Below, piece after piece: positions 11,161-22,738 of a DNA stretch of 64,000 bases. Origin of the DNA: Callipepla californica brunnescens. Its lineage: Eukaryota; Chordata; Aves; Galliformes; Odontophoridae. Where the stretch lies: NCBI GenBank assembly GCA_023055505.1, contig JALIRH010000002.1, positions 56,168,733-56,232,732 of the forward strand. Direction: 5' to 3'. Each line of letters begins with the position of its first letter. The stretch's first letter is position 1. A program made the position numbers and the translations under genes. The notes beneath the pieces were generated by a model. It was given only the letters and a program-made list of their open reading frames with translations, had not been told where the DNA came from and did not search any database.

Positions 11161-12080
11161 ATATTTATATGTTCTCTAAGCTTCTGTGTTATCTTGGTAC
11201 TTTAATGTGGAATCAGCTATTCCGTCTATTAGAAATACCATTTGCCTGATGACTGAAAGGTGCAGTGTAGACATTTCCACAGGAACTAATCACCTTAAGT
11301 TCTCCTTAGAGCTGGCATGCGCCTGTCTAGTGAGCTTAATTACCACAGCCTGACATAAACAGATTTTTAAAATAAGTCAGATGAGTTCCACGATAATAGT
11401 GCTCATTGCTTCCCACTGTCCATGAAGATAGCATTGCTGATCACACTGTTGATCAAGTTAGCAGTTATCAGTTGAGAGGAATCTGACTGCAATAAAGCGT
11501 AACGAAGAGGTGTTCATCTTCACCTTGAAAACCAGAACCTTAGGTCACTGCAGTCTTGCCAATGGAATTATATAGTTTTACACCAAGTAAGAAATAGATT
11601 CACTTCTGTTTGCTTCATCACTGACAGGACTCAGAAAAGTTAGTAGCCTGGGTATATTTTTTACATTTGAAGGAAGGGAAAATACCACTTTGAATACAAG
11701 AAGACAAAATAATGATATAAGGTACAATCCTGGGAAAGTGTAAGAAACTGATAAAAAAAACCTTCCTTTCTACAGCTGTGAAGAATTTCTCCTACCTTAA
11801 CTCACAACTTCTCAAGGAGATGAACTCCTTGACAGTTTACAGTCAGAAAGGAAGGGAAGAAGCAAATGACTTGCATATACTTTGTGCAGTAGATCATAAT
11901 TGAAGTACATTGTAGTATGCGGTGACACCAACACTTCATTGCATAATGTATGCATATCCTATGACAACCTCAAATAGGACTGTGACAGTGCCTTGACATG
12001 GTGAGTCTGAGCTCCTGTTAAGGTAAGCCATGTCCACAGAACAGATGTGGAGATTTAGGATTTGCTGAATTGATAAATGA

Positions 12081-12112
12081 ATGAATCCTGATTCATTCAA
12101 CCCAGGATTCAT
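12081..12112. repeat. Inverted repeat, 10-bp perfect stem
   Basis: ATGAATCCTG at 12081-12090 pairs perfectly with CAGGATTCAT at 12103-12112 around a 12-base loop. There is no T-tract or gene next to it, so no function is assigned. Confidence 0.75.
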
Positions 12113-13042
12113 CTCCTGACAGCAGTATTTTTCACTGCTCTTCCCAGGAGTTGCAGATGACTGCTCCCAGAGTCAAAAACCAAGAAGGCATGAATACCGC
12201 TTCATGCGAGAACATTTTGAATTTGAATTGAAGGTGGAGATAGAATACAGACACCATGCTACCATTCTCACTGACTGCAGTGTTAGTCTTTGCGGGTGTG
12301 GAAGTTTTGCTTTATTTTGGTTGTTATTGTTTTGTCTTAGTGGTGGCTGTTTAGTTTCAGCAGTGTTTGTAGTAAACCTGACGCTCCAGATCTCCCAGTA
12401 TTTTTGAACACCGAAGCACAGAGAAGATAATATATGGCACTCACTTCAAAGCCATCCAGGTCTGTATTCACATCTTTTGGTACCCAAACATAACTAATTA
12501 TGATACCTAGAAAAAGCATCAGAAGTAGCAAGTTGCCCAGAACCAGCTGCAGGCTGTGTGTGATTGAAAGATACACATATACACGACTCAGCTGTCCAAA
12601 AATCACTCTCAGTTTCATACTGAGCTTATCACCGTATTGCTGCACACTGCTGATTCAGGAGCTGTTAGTCTGTCATGACTACCATGGGTCAGTACTACAG
12701 CTTAAGTTCCAGACACAGCAAGCTGGTGCTTCCATCAGATTCAAGCAGCAGTGAGCTATAGTATGAAGAGAGTACTCATAGTTTCAATAGTCAACTACAA
12801 GTCTTGTTAAATTTGTAGAAGCCCCTTTTGTTATCTTTTTTCATTATATAACACAGATAGAGCATGATTACTTGATACAATAATGTTTGGCTCACACAAA
12901 AAAAACAAAAAAACCAAAATTGCTTCTGACAAATTCTTGGCAATACCAGGCAAAGTGTTCACAGGTAAGCCAATAAGCAAATAGAGAGTCAAACTCACCC
13001 AAGAGGTGAAGGTCCCTTTTCAGTGGCTGTCCCCTGTATGAG

Positions 13043-13064
13043 CCCAGGGTGGCTCCACCCTGGG
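13043..13064. repeat. 22-bp palindrome (10-bp arms, CT spacer)
   Basis: CCCAGGGTGG at 13043-13052, a CT spacer, then CCACCCTGGG at 13055-13064. The arms are perfect and GC-rich in an otherwise AT-rich neighbourhood. It lies in a GC-richer block (about 12990-13250) that I could not assign to CR1 or any other family; the block may be an old unrecognised repeat. Confidence 0.85.
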
Positions 13065-14832
13065 TCCTCCCCTTCTGGCCAGGTGGGCAGTAGAGATGCA
13101 AACAATTTCCCTGTGCTCCCTGGGCCAGGCACATCCATTTTTGATTGAGCACATCAGGTGCTCCATTACCAGTTCAAGCTGTGACCTAACAGTTCCCTTA
13201 CTGATGTCCTCATGTGTATTTAATTGGTACATAAAAGGACACAAAGCGCTGTTAAAATGAGATTATTTAGTTAAAGTACTAACCCTACAGTCACCAGTTC
13301 ACTGTGTTAAATAGGCAATATGAAGGTGTGACACAATCCTTACTGGTGAAGTGGAAGCAGTAGCATGATATCTGCTATAGACAGGTCTGTCTCCTTTCAT
13401 AACCTGTTATTTCGTAGTGTAGGCTGACTAAGCAGACAGCAGTCAGGACAAATGACTTCATGCTGCATCACTGTGATCACACAGAATTGTAGACAAACAC
13501 AGGAATGACAAGACATTCTATATGAGAATTCTCCTGACTTCAAAGTGGACATTTCTGGGCACGCTGATCAAAATATTTGCTCTTGAAAAATTATGGACCA
13601 ACAGTCCTAAGGCTACACACAGAATAAACCAGCAAAGAATCTTCCAGGCCGATGTGTGGAAAGTAATTCAAGCCAGCAGGATCTGGACTGTAGCTAGACC
13701 TGAAAATATTTAGTCCTGACTGCATCTGACTGCATTAAGATGTCTTTTGCAAACCGGTCTATTCCATGTTTTTTTTATTTTTTTATTTTTTCCATATCTT
13801 AACACATCTTACATAAATCAGAATAGAAGTTGTTGCATTCACATGAAGATTTATGCAGACCAACTCCTGGGAACCAGAACCACAAGCAACAATGAGCAAC
13901 TGAAAGAATTAAAATGTTACAAAGGAGATGACTTGCTTCTCAATTGGATGATAACCAGAGATCCACTTGTATTCATTCAAAGCCTTCTCAAAAGTATTGC
14001 TTGCCTTTTTACTGGCCCACACAACTCATCAAAAATTGTACAAAACAGGATTATTTATTGTTTGCCACTTCACTTCCTGAAACTGAAACATCCCCAAAAA
14101 AGAGAAAGTGACTGCAACATATACACAGAATGTATTGATAGGCCTTAGTCTTAATTAAGACCTTCATCGTATGAATCAATTATCAGATACAGAGGCCAAC
14201 CAAGTGATTAGGTCAGTAATTCCCCCTTGGAGAAATCTAGGAAGATCAGTTTCAACAGCCTGAGCTATTCCTTATATCAAAGTCATTCTTCTGAAAGGCA
14301 CCACAGATATTTCATCAGTAACTCCAGGGCAAGACTCCAGTTTCACTGGCTCTCAGTCACTCCAGAAATGGTCATGGTTCTTACTAAAGAACTCAGCCAC
14401 ATCCTTACTGCAGAGGCTACCATGTAAAGTTACAAGTTTGGTTTGGACCTGCGCAGAACCCTGTTGCCACAGCACCTTCCATGTGAAGATGGACTAGATA
14501 GGCTTTCTGCTTGCCTTAGTCCAGTTATGGCAAGCGTGAGGCTGAGCTAAAGCATGTGACTCATGCCATGCGGCTGATGAGAAACAAAGAAGCTTTGGGA
14601 GGACTTCATGGTTTACTCAAGTGGTGACACAGGATAATAATTTTCCTTGAGCAACTGTGAAGCTGTCTTGGTGTTGTAGCTACTGGTGCTGTCACTCTTG
14701 CTTTTAGGAGCAGAAAATTCTGGGTATATCAATAACAAATATACGTGGAGCCCGATGCTTTCACCAAAGGTTCTGCCACTACTGTAATGCATCATTTTAG
14801 ATTAGCAAAAAGCACAGACGGCAAATTAGACC

Positions 14833-14857
14833 AAAAAAAAAAAAAAAAAAAAAAAAA
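14833..14857. repeat. A25 mononucleotide run
   Basis: A perfect A25 run, one of the two longest mononucleotide runs in the window. The upstream sequence was inspected for a retroposed body and none was recognised. Confidence 0.92.
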
Positions 14858-15164
14858 CCAAAGCAGAAAATGTTGTAAATGCATTTCAAATTGAAGTGCT
14901 TAATCTGTTAGTAAACACTACGAAGCAAATATGCAGTTCTCAGAAAGTCAAAGATTCAGAGAATACAGCAGAAGTTTGCAGTCAGGGAAGACACTCAGAA
15001 GCATCATGAATAAAAATACAACTAGTGCAAAACAGCAGACTCCTGGAATGGAACTCTACCCATTTATGCTAGAAGACCATTAAGCTCTCTGTCTGAGACA
15101 GTGCTCAGCAAAAGCTTCCTCTCACAGATTTTCACTATCCCATTATGCTAGTTCAAAAGTGTCA

Positions 15165-15165
<1 letters not shown>

Positions 15166-15192
<27 letters not shown>
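15166..15192. repeat. T27 mononucleotide run
   Basis: Twenty-seven consecutive T, 308 bp beyond the A25 run, so the two runs form an inverted pair. The downstream sequence shows no recognisable retroposed body on the minus strand. Confidence 0.92.
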
Positions 15193-15197
<5 letters not shown>

Positions 15198-15517
15198 GAG
15201 GCTTCCCAGCATAAAGCTTTCATTGAGGGGAGGGAGATTAAATTTGTCTTTCCCTTCATTTGTCTCCCTCAGTTGCACACTTTGGCTCTTTGCCCCAGAA
15301 AGACAAATATTATGAAAAATTTTACAGAGACTCCTGCTGCTTAGAAGATCATAGAATTCATTTTATTAGCAACAACTATGAACAGCTTATACAATGTCCT
15401 ACAACTTGGCAACAGACATCTCACCAACAACAGTATTTCCCAGAGAGCAATACAGATAGAAGTCCTGTCTTATTAGGCACATTCCTTGCCTGACTGGAAA
15501 GCAGACAAAGAAAACTA

Positions 15518-15571
15518 GGAAAAAAAAACACCAAAAAAAAACACAAACAACCACCAACAAAAAAAAAACAG
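15518..15571. repeat. A/C-rich low-complexity tract
   Basis: Runs of eight or nine A are separated by CACC, CAC and CAACC words; the strand has essentially no G or T here. The reverse strand gives a Phe/Val/Cys-rich open frame that is only a product of this composition. Confidence 0.85.
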
Positions 15572-16264
15572 TTTTGTCAAGTAGCATGCTCAAGTTGGCA
15601 GTTTTCGGAGAGAAAGACTACAATCCCTCTTCACAAAATTCTCACTGATGTGATAATTTGTAATTCCCATAACATAGTGAGAGGTCATTAAAGCTTTTTT
15701 CCTTCAGTTACAGAACACATAGGAGCATTTGTATGTTAAAACAAAAACATAAAAGAGATGGACTTAAGCCACTGTAACACAGCTGTGGATTCATAATCAA
15801 GCCAGTACTTTCGACTTTTATATATAAGACTCAAATTTGTCTCACATCATAGTCTCACAAGATTGGAAAACACGATTGCACAGCAAGTAATTTGGCACAA
15901 ATTGAATGGGCACAACAGGAGGCACGTGCTCAAAGGTATTTAAAGAAACAACCACTAGTTTTGACCCCATCAGCTTCTGTGACGACTGCAGAACTCTCAG
16001 TACAGATATGGAGTAGAACTTCAGTTTTAGCATAGTTTTAAAGGAATCTAAGTCACAGACACCAAAATGTCAATTGAACAAAACCACTGTATGTAAACAG
16101 GCCAAAGACACACTACTTCTCCAAATATGATCATTAGGTAGTCAAATATAGAGACTAGATGAAGTTACTTCAGGTAAGCAAAAGAAAAAGTGGCTGAAAA
16201 TGTTCATACTTAAGAGTTTTTTATAATGGTTCACAATAAGCCTGAAGACTGAATTGAATGGAAA

Positions 16265-16450
16265 TCCAAGAGTCTGTTCTAGATCTGATGCTGTTTCTTA
16301 GTTTCATTAACAGCTGATATGAAGAAATGGAGAGCATTCTTCAGTTTGTCATCAGCACAAGAGGGATGGCCAGCAAGTGTGCTAGATGTCAACATAGTGG
16401 AGAATTGATCTTAAAAACTGGCCAGAACATCATAAAGCAAACCTAACTGA
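16265..16450 (+). mobile_element. Degenerate CR1 ORF2 reverse-transcriptase island (+)
   Basis: This fragment has neither a CR1 5' nor 3' end. In the frame starting at 16273 it reads SVLDLMLFLSFINS, a stop at 16315-16317, then YEEMESILQF. That follows the spacing of the LINE reverse transcriptase segment that runs from the 'GSVLGPVLF..FIN' block to the catalytic F/YADD box. At the catalytic box the sequence TTTGTCATCAGCACA at 16345-16359 has lost a base and no longer encodes the two aspartates. Weaker similarity continues to about 16450. The CR1 assignment is by spacing and blockwise resemblance, so it is less certain than for the 3' tails. Confidence 0.6.
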
Positions 16451-16697
16451 AATCATTATCTACAGAAATATAGAACATATTAATTGGGCTTAGCACTAGT
16501 TCAGGAGATAAACATCAAAAGTAGAGTAGACTGAACACAGTCTACTCATTTGGACATTTGGAAAAAAATCACCCTGCTGCAAACAATTAAAAGTCACATC
16601 AGAATGTATGAGTCCAATGTAAGAGAAAGTGAAATTAACAAAGCTCTAGGTGGAATACTGTTTGTGCCAGGTCTCAAACAGAAATGTCCAACACAGA

Positions 16698-17112
16698 GCC
16701 ATAGAATCTCAGAATGCTTGGAAGGGACCTTAAAGACCACCCAGTTCCAAACCCTGCCGCGGGCAGAGACACCTCCCTCTAGGTTGGGTAGCCCGAAGTC
16801 TTATCCAGCCTGGCTTATAACACTTGCAGGAATGCACCATCAATGGCTTCTCTGGGCAACCTCACCATCCTCATAGTAGCTAATTTGTTTGACTATCTAA
16901 TCTTAACATACACTCTTTTAATTAAATGCCATTACCTCTTGTCCTATCACTACACTCCCTGCTAAAGAGTTCCTCACAGCTTTCCTGTAGACCCCTTTAG
17001 GTATTCCGTATTATCTTCTCAGAACCTTCTCTTCTCCAGGCTGAACAACCCCAGTTCTCTCAGGCTATCTTCATAGGAGGGGTGCTTCATCCCTCTTATC
17101 TTCCATCCATAC
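16698..17112 (-). mobile_element. CR1 LINE 3' fragment (-)
   Basis: The plus strand reads AGCCATAGAATCTCAGAATG then 'cttggaagggaccttaaagaccacccagttcc', the inverted CR1 terminus. It continues through the GGCTTCTCTGGGCAACC box (about 16845-16861), 'cctcttgtcctatcacta' (about 16934-16952), and the ORF2-end words AACCTTCTCTTCTCCAGGCTGAACAACCCC (about 17022-17051). It ends near 'cttcatccctcttatc'. The copy is over 400 bp long, 5'-truncated and with no usable frame. It has clear point decay, for example a TAA-rich patch at 16876-16925. Confidence 0.94.
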
Positions 17113-19379
17113 ACGGCCCCATACACAACATTCTTCTTTCTCATTATGATAAGGAGATGCTTTTAAAATGTTTAACAAATGTTAGCAGTATGAACAACAG
17201 TACCAAAAAAAAAGGTAGTCAAACTTGCACAGATAAATCAATACATTGTTACTCTTAAGTTTTTTCTCCAAAGCTATTAAACATCCCAAGAGACCAGTGA
17301 GGAAATGAGATCATAGCTTTACCTTTTTTGTCATAGTGCTGGCCAACTTTGCTTCTGCAGCAGGACTGCAATCATACCTTTCTATCTTAATTTTTCTTCT
17401 CCTTTCTTCTACAATCTCATTCATAATGCATATGATCATTAGCACCATTTCTCCTAAGGAAATTTAACCTCTACTGTCCAAAATCCTCCAACACCGCTTC
17501 CAAATCCCATCTTTTCCAAGGCTGCACATTTTCAGTGATACTTCGTAAGTTGAAACAAATGTCAGAAACTCTGCAAAGGATTTCTCTAATTATCACTTGC
17601 TATATTAGACAACAGAAGAGGTATGAAATTCTGTCATGTCAAAAGCTATCCTAGCTGCTTGAGACTGTTCTGGAGACAGTTCAGAGTATCCCTTTGCGTA
17701 GCTCATCCTTCTGATTCAAGCTTTCTCTGAAAGGTACAGTGAGAGTTTTTATTTTGATGAGTTTTTTTGGTTGGTTGGTTGTTTCGTTATAGTGACTTGA
17801 AATTATTTTTATCAAAAGATGCTCCTGCCAGTCTCAGCTTCCCACTCACACTCCCATCCAATATCTACCCGTGACCAACTGTCTGTCAAAGCACAATAAA
17901 GTATTCTGTTTATTAACACCCAACTGAATTCCAGATGAAAACATCAAAGCTTTCTTTCATTGGTGGCCTTTCCTTTGAACGAATGGAAAAGGAAAAGCTT
18001 TTTACACCTTTCCCACATCAACGTTCTGCTGTGTAAGAGTTCCCCTCACAGCCTTCTGAGCATTTTGGCCCACCAGAGACACCACAGTCACAGGTTGAAG
18101 GCCCAAACTGTATTAAAGATAGCATTCTTGTAAAAATTAAATGGACGTTGTTGTAGATTAAGTTCGTAACATCTTGGATTCTTGTGCTTCATATTGCAGC
18201 TATATACATCCAATAATTATTAAATAATAATTATTATTATTAAACACATCAATTTCATTGCCTTTAAAGGATTAAAATAGCCTGTATTCACCATAGATAA
18301 TACATATATTGTGCTTTTGTTGCACACTTGAACAAGATATCCCCATCTTTCTGGACTAGAGACTTACTCTTTCATAGGAAAAAACAAAACCTGCTTTACT
18401 TTGTGTGAATGAGGCAAAAACTATTTATAAAAGGTCAGATATGAAAACATAACATCAAAAGATAAATTAACAAAAAAAAAAAAAATCACCATACATTTAC
18501 GAGAGATAGGGGAAGACAGCATGTCAGAAGTCTACAAGTTTTGGTCAGAGATACACACACAGAGCTTTCAGAAGAACTGAGCTAATGTATTTTGGTTGAC
18601 CTTTATCTACTGTAATCTATCCGAGGGATTGCATGGGGCCATAAAATGTGTGAAGAATTGATTCATAAAATTCCTGACATGTCTGAAATAGAACCATTAA
18701 CTACGGAAATAAAGCTAATATGGCATTTATTAATTAACATGTAGCATACAAATTTCTATTTCAATGTGACATTAAGGATTCATAAACTGTATTCCTCTCT
18801 AAGCAAAATATTGCAATAAGAGATTGTTTCTGAAATTCTGTTGCTTTCCCTTTAAATGAGGGAACATTTCTAAACACTTTCTAAACAGTTTTAGAATGAA
18901 GAGCAGTGTATGGAGAACAGAAAACGTAGTGTCAATAAGATAAATGCCAGGTCTGGGAGAAATTGAAGGTAATTTTTGTATGAAAAAGTATTCCATTTTT
19001 GAAATATCAACTTCAAATGAGCAAAAACCCAGTTTTAAATGGTTCTCCTCTTCAGAAACCATATTTAATGTGATGCAGGATTATGACAGATGTGACTATA
19101 GGTGACTACCTCATATTTTTCCTAAAGGCTCACTTCTCTCACAAGCATTTCTGATGCACAGCAGAATGATTGCAACTTTAGAAAAGATGACACTCTTGAT
19201 AAATAAATTCCATATGTACTGTAAATTGCCACAAGCTTACACTGTTGATCTGCCAGCTGTGTACTGGAAATCACCAGTGCAGGGAGATCTCCTAGCACTG
19301 CATGGAGTGGAGGACATTCACTCAAATAATGATATCAATGATGTTTGAGGGAAGATCAAAGAAGTATGTGAGGATTTCA
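17113..19379. other. Gene-free interval
   Basis: Nothing coding was recognised. Simple sequences include GGTT triplets at about 17768-17780, an AT-rich palindromic tract at 18211-18244 and an A13 run at about 18473-18485. The reverse frame at 18799-19062 (87 codons) has no recognisable motif. Confidence 0.55.
18211..18244. repeat. AT-only tract with repeated palindrome AATAATTATT
   Basis: The self-complementary decamer AATAATTATT occurs twice (18212-18221 and 18226-18235), followed by ATT units. The tract is 34 bases of A and T only, apart from its edge. Confidence 0.8.
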
Positions 19380-19645
19380 GAGAATCATAAAATGGCTTAG
19401 GTTGGAAAGAACTTTAAATATCTTTAAGCTCCAACCCCATCCTGTGGGCAGGGCTGCCTCCCAGCAGCTGAGCTGCCCAGAGCCCCATCCAACCTGGCCA
19501 GGAGCTGTGGATGGGGCACCCACAGCTTCTCTGGGCAGCTGTGCCAATACCTCACCACCCTCTCAGTAATGAATTTCTTCCTAAATTTTAACCTAAATTT
19601 CCCCTCTCTTAGTTTAAAGCCATTCCTCCTTGTCCTGTCAGCGTG
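19380..19645 (-). mobile_element. CR1 LINE 3' fragment with ORF2 C-terminus (-)
   Basis: It starts with AGAATCATAAAATGGCTTAGG and 'ttggaaagaactttaaatatc', an inverted CR1 end. It then has the GC-rich box 'gggcagggctgcctcccagcagctgagctgcccagag' typical of a CR1-B-like subfamily. The minus strand is open through the ORF2 end, reading RTRRNGFKLREGKFRLKFRKKF, then LDGALGSSAAGRQPCPQDG. Similarity stops at 'cttgtcctgtcagcg' near 19645, so the copy is 5'-truncated. It resembles the copy at 49815-49983 in the same box, suggesting both are from the same or a sister subfamily. Confidence 0.94.
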
Positions 19646-22520
19646 AATGTTGACTGAATGGGAATGCAAACAAGTCGACAGTTGTAGGTTTAATGCATCC
19701 CTAGAAATACATTTTCTTCAAACAGTGCAAGCTGGTGTTACCTTTCCATATACAGCTTAAAAAAAAGTTCCCTGTCATTGCTATCAGCTACATAGCATCT
19801 CCTCACTCTCTGTGCACTGATTCTGGGTAAGCTTACATGAGCCATACCATAGCATATATTTTATCAAGTCAGTAGCTTATAGGCTTCCTTGAACTGAAAC
19901 TTCTTAAAGCCTTTCTGTTTGAATGTAAATGAATTGGAAATCATGAATCGCTTTTTGTTCTGCTTTCTGACTTTTCAGACTGTTTTCCATGTACTTTCCA
20001 GACAGGTTTTACTCACTCAAGCAATTTAACACATAGAGAATTACAAAGAAAACTGAGACAGGTTGGTCTTTTATGTTTTAACTTCTAAGTCTTCAGCCTG
20101 CTGTGCAAAACATCAAAACTAGATTTGTATTAAACAATCTGACTTTAAAGGTAAGAGTTAAAGGTGAGATAGGCAAACGCTTGTGAACAACTACTTCCCT
20201 CTTATCTGAACAGAAGGTTTCTAAATACCTAGGCAGTTTTGACAGCACTAGTCCTTTGTGTTTTGTCAGAAAGCTGCTTCTGGCAGAGGAGAAAGCAGAT
20301 ATGAGAAGTAACCAGATGTCCCCACACTGTTAATGGAGAGGTATCTGTGTACTACAGTTTTCTTTCTATTTCTTGAGGTTATTAATGTATTTCAGTTATT
20401 TCTATGTAGTTCTAAGACTAAACATTACACAGTCTGGAATGTATTTATTAACATTTATACATAAAAATTAAATATATTTAGAAATAGTATTTCTTATAAA
20501 TTGTTATTAAAATAGCAGAAGTATCCACAATGGCTTATCTCTCTCTTCCAGTGCAGGGAGCTGGGCCTTCTGCTTAAGATCTTCACTAAGACAGATTAAG
20601 CCTTTAGGAATATCCTTGTATTATGCCTGATAAAAACTGATGAAAATAAGAAGTAGATTTCTAAAAATTCTCTAGAATGCTGAAGGAAATTCAAGATTTG
20701 CACCAGCAGGGAAATAGGCCAAGCAAGAGTAGTGCATGACTTCACCTGTTCTTTGAATTTGGTGTATCAGTATAAATACACTTTCAGTGAATGTGGTTGC
20801 ACACCTCTGCAGGCTAAAAATATGAAAAGAATGTCTGGTCCTGTCTGCAAAGGCAAATCAAAAATATGGTCCTTGTTGTCGTTGTTTGGAAGTAATGGGT
20901 TGTTTGACTCGCAAAGATTTTTGGTTCACAAAGATAAGGAGAGGGCTTGAGGAAGAAACCAAGACAAAAAATAAGACATACTATAGAGTTTGGAAACTTG
21001 TATGAGTTGTCAGCAAGTAAACAGATGTGTTTGGGTTGCAGTGTTAAATTTAGGCATGCACTACTTTTTCGGGGTTGAATATCAAAATACTGAAAGAGAG
21101 CAAGGAGACAAGACCTATTTAGAAGAGGAGAACTGCTTACCAGACCTCCCAGTCTGAATAGAATTACAGTGCAGGTAAGAGGATATTTATATTTGACCTA
21201 AGTCAAACTGTAAGCAAAATGGCACAGACAGTTCTTCCATTCCAAATTAAAATCACAGTATTTTTCACCTTGCTCTGTTACCTCTGAAGTTGTTGATTTA
21301 TTGCTTCTTTTTATTTCTGATCAATGCAATTAATTCAAAACTAAGAAGTCATGAATTCATGTTTCTGAGTTCATCCTTTTTTGCAGAAGAACTTGCATTT
21401 AGAAATTACAGTAGAAATGCAGACTATACTGCAAGAAGAGCAAACAATAACATTCTAAGAGGAAATCTTACTGAACTTGAAAATTTAGAAAAAAAATACA
21501 GGAAATATTTCTGCTCAGTTTTATCAGTTTATTATACCTACAGGTTTACAAATATGAAAAACATCATTCTTCTTAAATCATAGAAGACTACACTGTCAGA
21601 ATGGATAGTTTACTTATTGCTTGAAAACATGTTTAGTTAGGGCTCTACCCTGAGAAATGCCAGTGGAGCCTTCACGTATCAGTGTTTGCCGAGGCAAAAT
21701 TTGTATTTGTTCATGTAAATGTCCAACTAGAACACATAAATATTGATTTGTTTGCATAAGGAAGATATTTTTACTGGCAAGAACTTTTGAAAGTGGGGCC
21801 TAACATCTAGTACCAGACTATTTAATGGCCTTTAAAAAAACATTAGCAGGCAATTTTTTTTTGAAGCTTGTCAAAATATAACAGATTTGAAATATATATG
21901 TTCAAATATTCAGGTTTGACCGTTCTGAATATTGAATGCAGCATTTCAGAAAGAATAAATTTTCACAGAAGGAAAGAGGGACTTCGTTTAAATCAGAAAC
22001 CTGGGAAAATAAAGACGTGTTACTGTTACTGTAACAAACTTTTCTGACACTAGGCAAGTATCATAATCACTTAGTCCCTTAGAACATAGATGGAAAAAAA
22101 AACCGGGAATACTGATGCTTCTTTTTCTTGTCCTGCTTCATTAACCTTGGAAACAGGATTGTCCCTGGCCATGTATGGTTAGGATTTGCAGAAATAAGAC
22201 AGTTCTCAACTGGAATTTCCAGAAACCACTGGAGAAGGAGTGTTCCATTTCCTCCAATATTACTATAAAATGCATCTAACTTCTAATTATTATTTTTTTT
22301 TGTTTAGAAATAATCAGCATTAAGTTGGTATGTTTTCAGTTAAAACATGCTGTGTTCACAAATATTTTTATTTACTGTGTACAAAGAAATCAACCAAAAT
22401 TTTTTCATTCAACTCAACTAATAAGCACTAGACATCTCTTGGTTTATGCTACTGGCATAAAAGAGATTTCTCAGCCTCTGAAAGCTCGTGAGATTTACAT
22501 CAAACCATCAGTGTAAATTA
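19646..22520. other. Gene-free AT-rich interval
   Basis: No gene, RNA or repeat family was recognised. The forward frame at 21290-21583 (97 codons) is Asn/Lys/Tyr/Phe rich, as expected for AT-rich noncoding DNA, and has no known domain. Confidence 0.55.
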
Positions 22521-22738
22521 CAGAATTATAGAATCACCAGAGTTTGATAAGACCTCCAAGATCATCTAGTCCAACCATACACCTACCGCCAATATTTCCA
22601 CACTAAACCATGTCTCTTGATACAACAATTAAGCATTTCTCAAACACCTCCAGAAACAGTGACTCAACTCCCTTACTGGGCAGCCTATTCCATGCTTGAC
22701 CCCTCTTTCAATGAAAAAAGGAAAATTCTATCCGTTCA
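22521..22738 (-). mobile_element. CR1 LINE 3' fragment (-)
   Basis: ACAGAATTATAGAATCACCAG begins an inverted CR1 end, followed by 'aagacctccaagatcatctagtccaacca', 'actaaaccatgtctcttgat', 'aacacctccagaaacagtgactcaactcccttactgggcagcctattcc' and 'tctttcaatgaaaaaagg'. All blocks are in the standard order. It is truncated near 22738 before the ORF2 'rtrgN' region, so it carries no informative peptide. Confidence 0.94.

Larger units (their letters stand above)
11161..16264. other. Long gene-free interval
   Basis: No gene was recognised. A 103-codon reverse frame at 12337-12645 encodes one hydrophobic stretch (LGNLLLLMLFLGIIISYVW), but it has no family resemblance and overlaps a forward open frame. 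The interval contains a 10-bp-stem hairpin at 12081-12112, a GC-richer block at about 12990-13250 with a 22-bp palindrome, an A25 run, a T27 run, and an A/C low-complexity patch at 15518-15571. Confidence 0.5.

Noticed and set aside
12337..12645. Reverse-strand frame of 102 residues with one hydrophobic segment, possibly a small membrane protein
   Set aside because: No recognisable family or signal peptide. It is overlapped by a forward frame, and the length is within chance expectation for 64 kb.
14440..14520. Words resembling a CR1 tail (GGACTAGATAGGC)
   Set aside because: Only one short block fits; the flanking CR1 landmarks and terminal octamer are absent.
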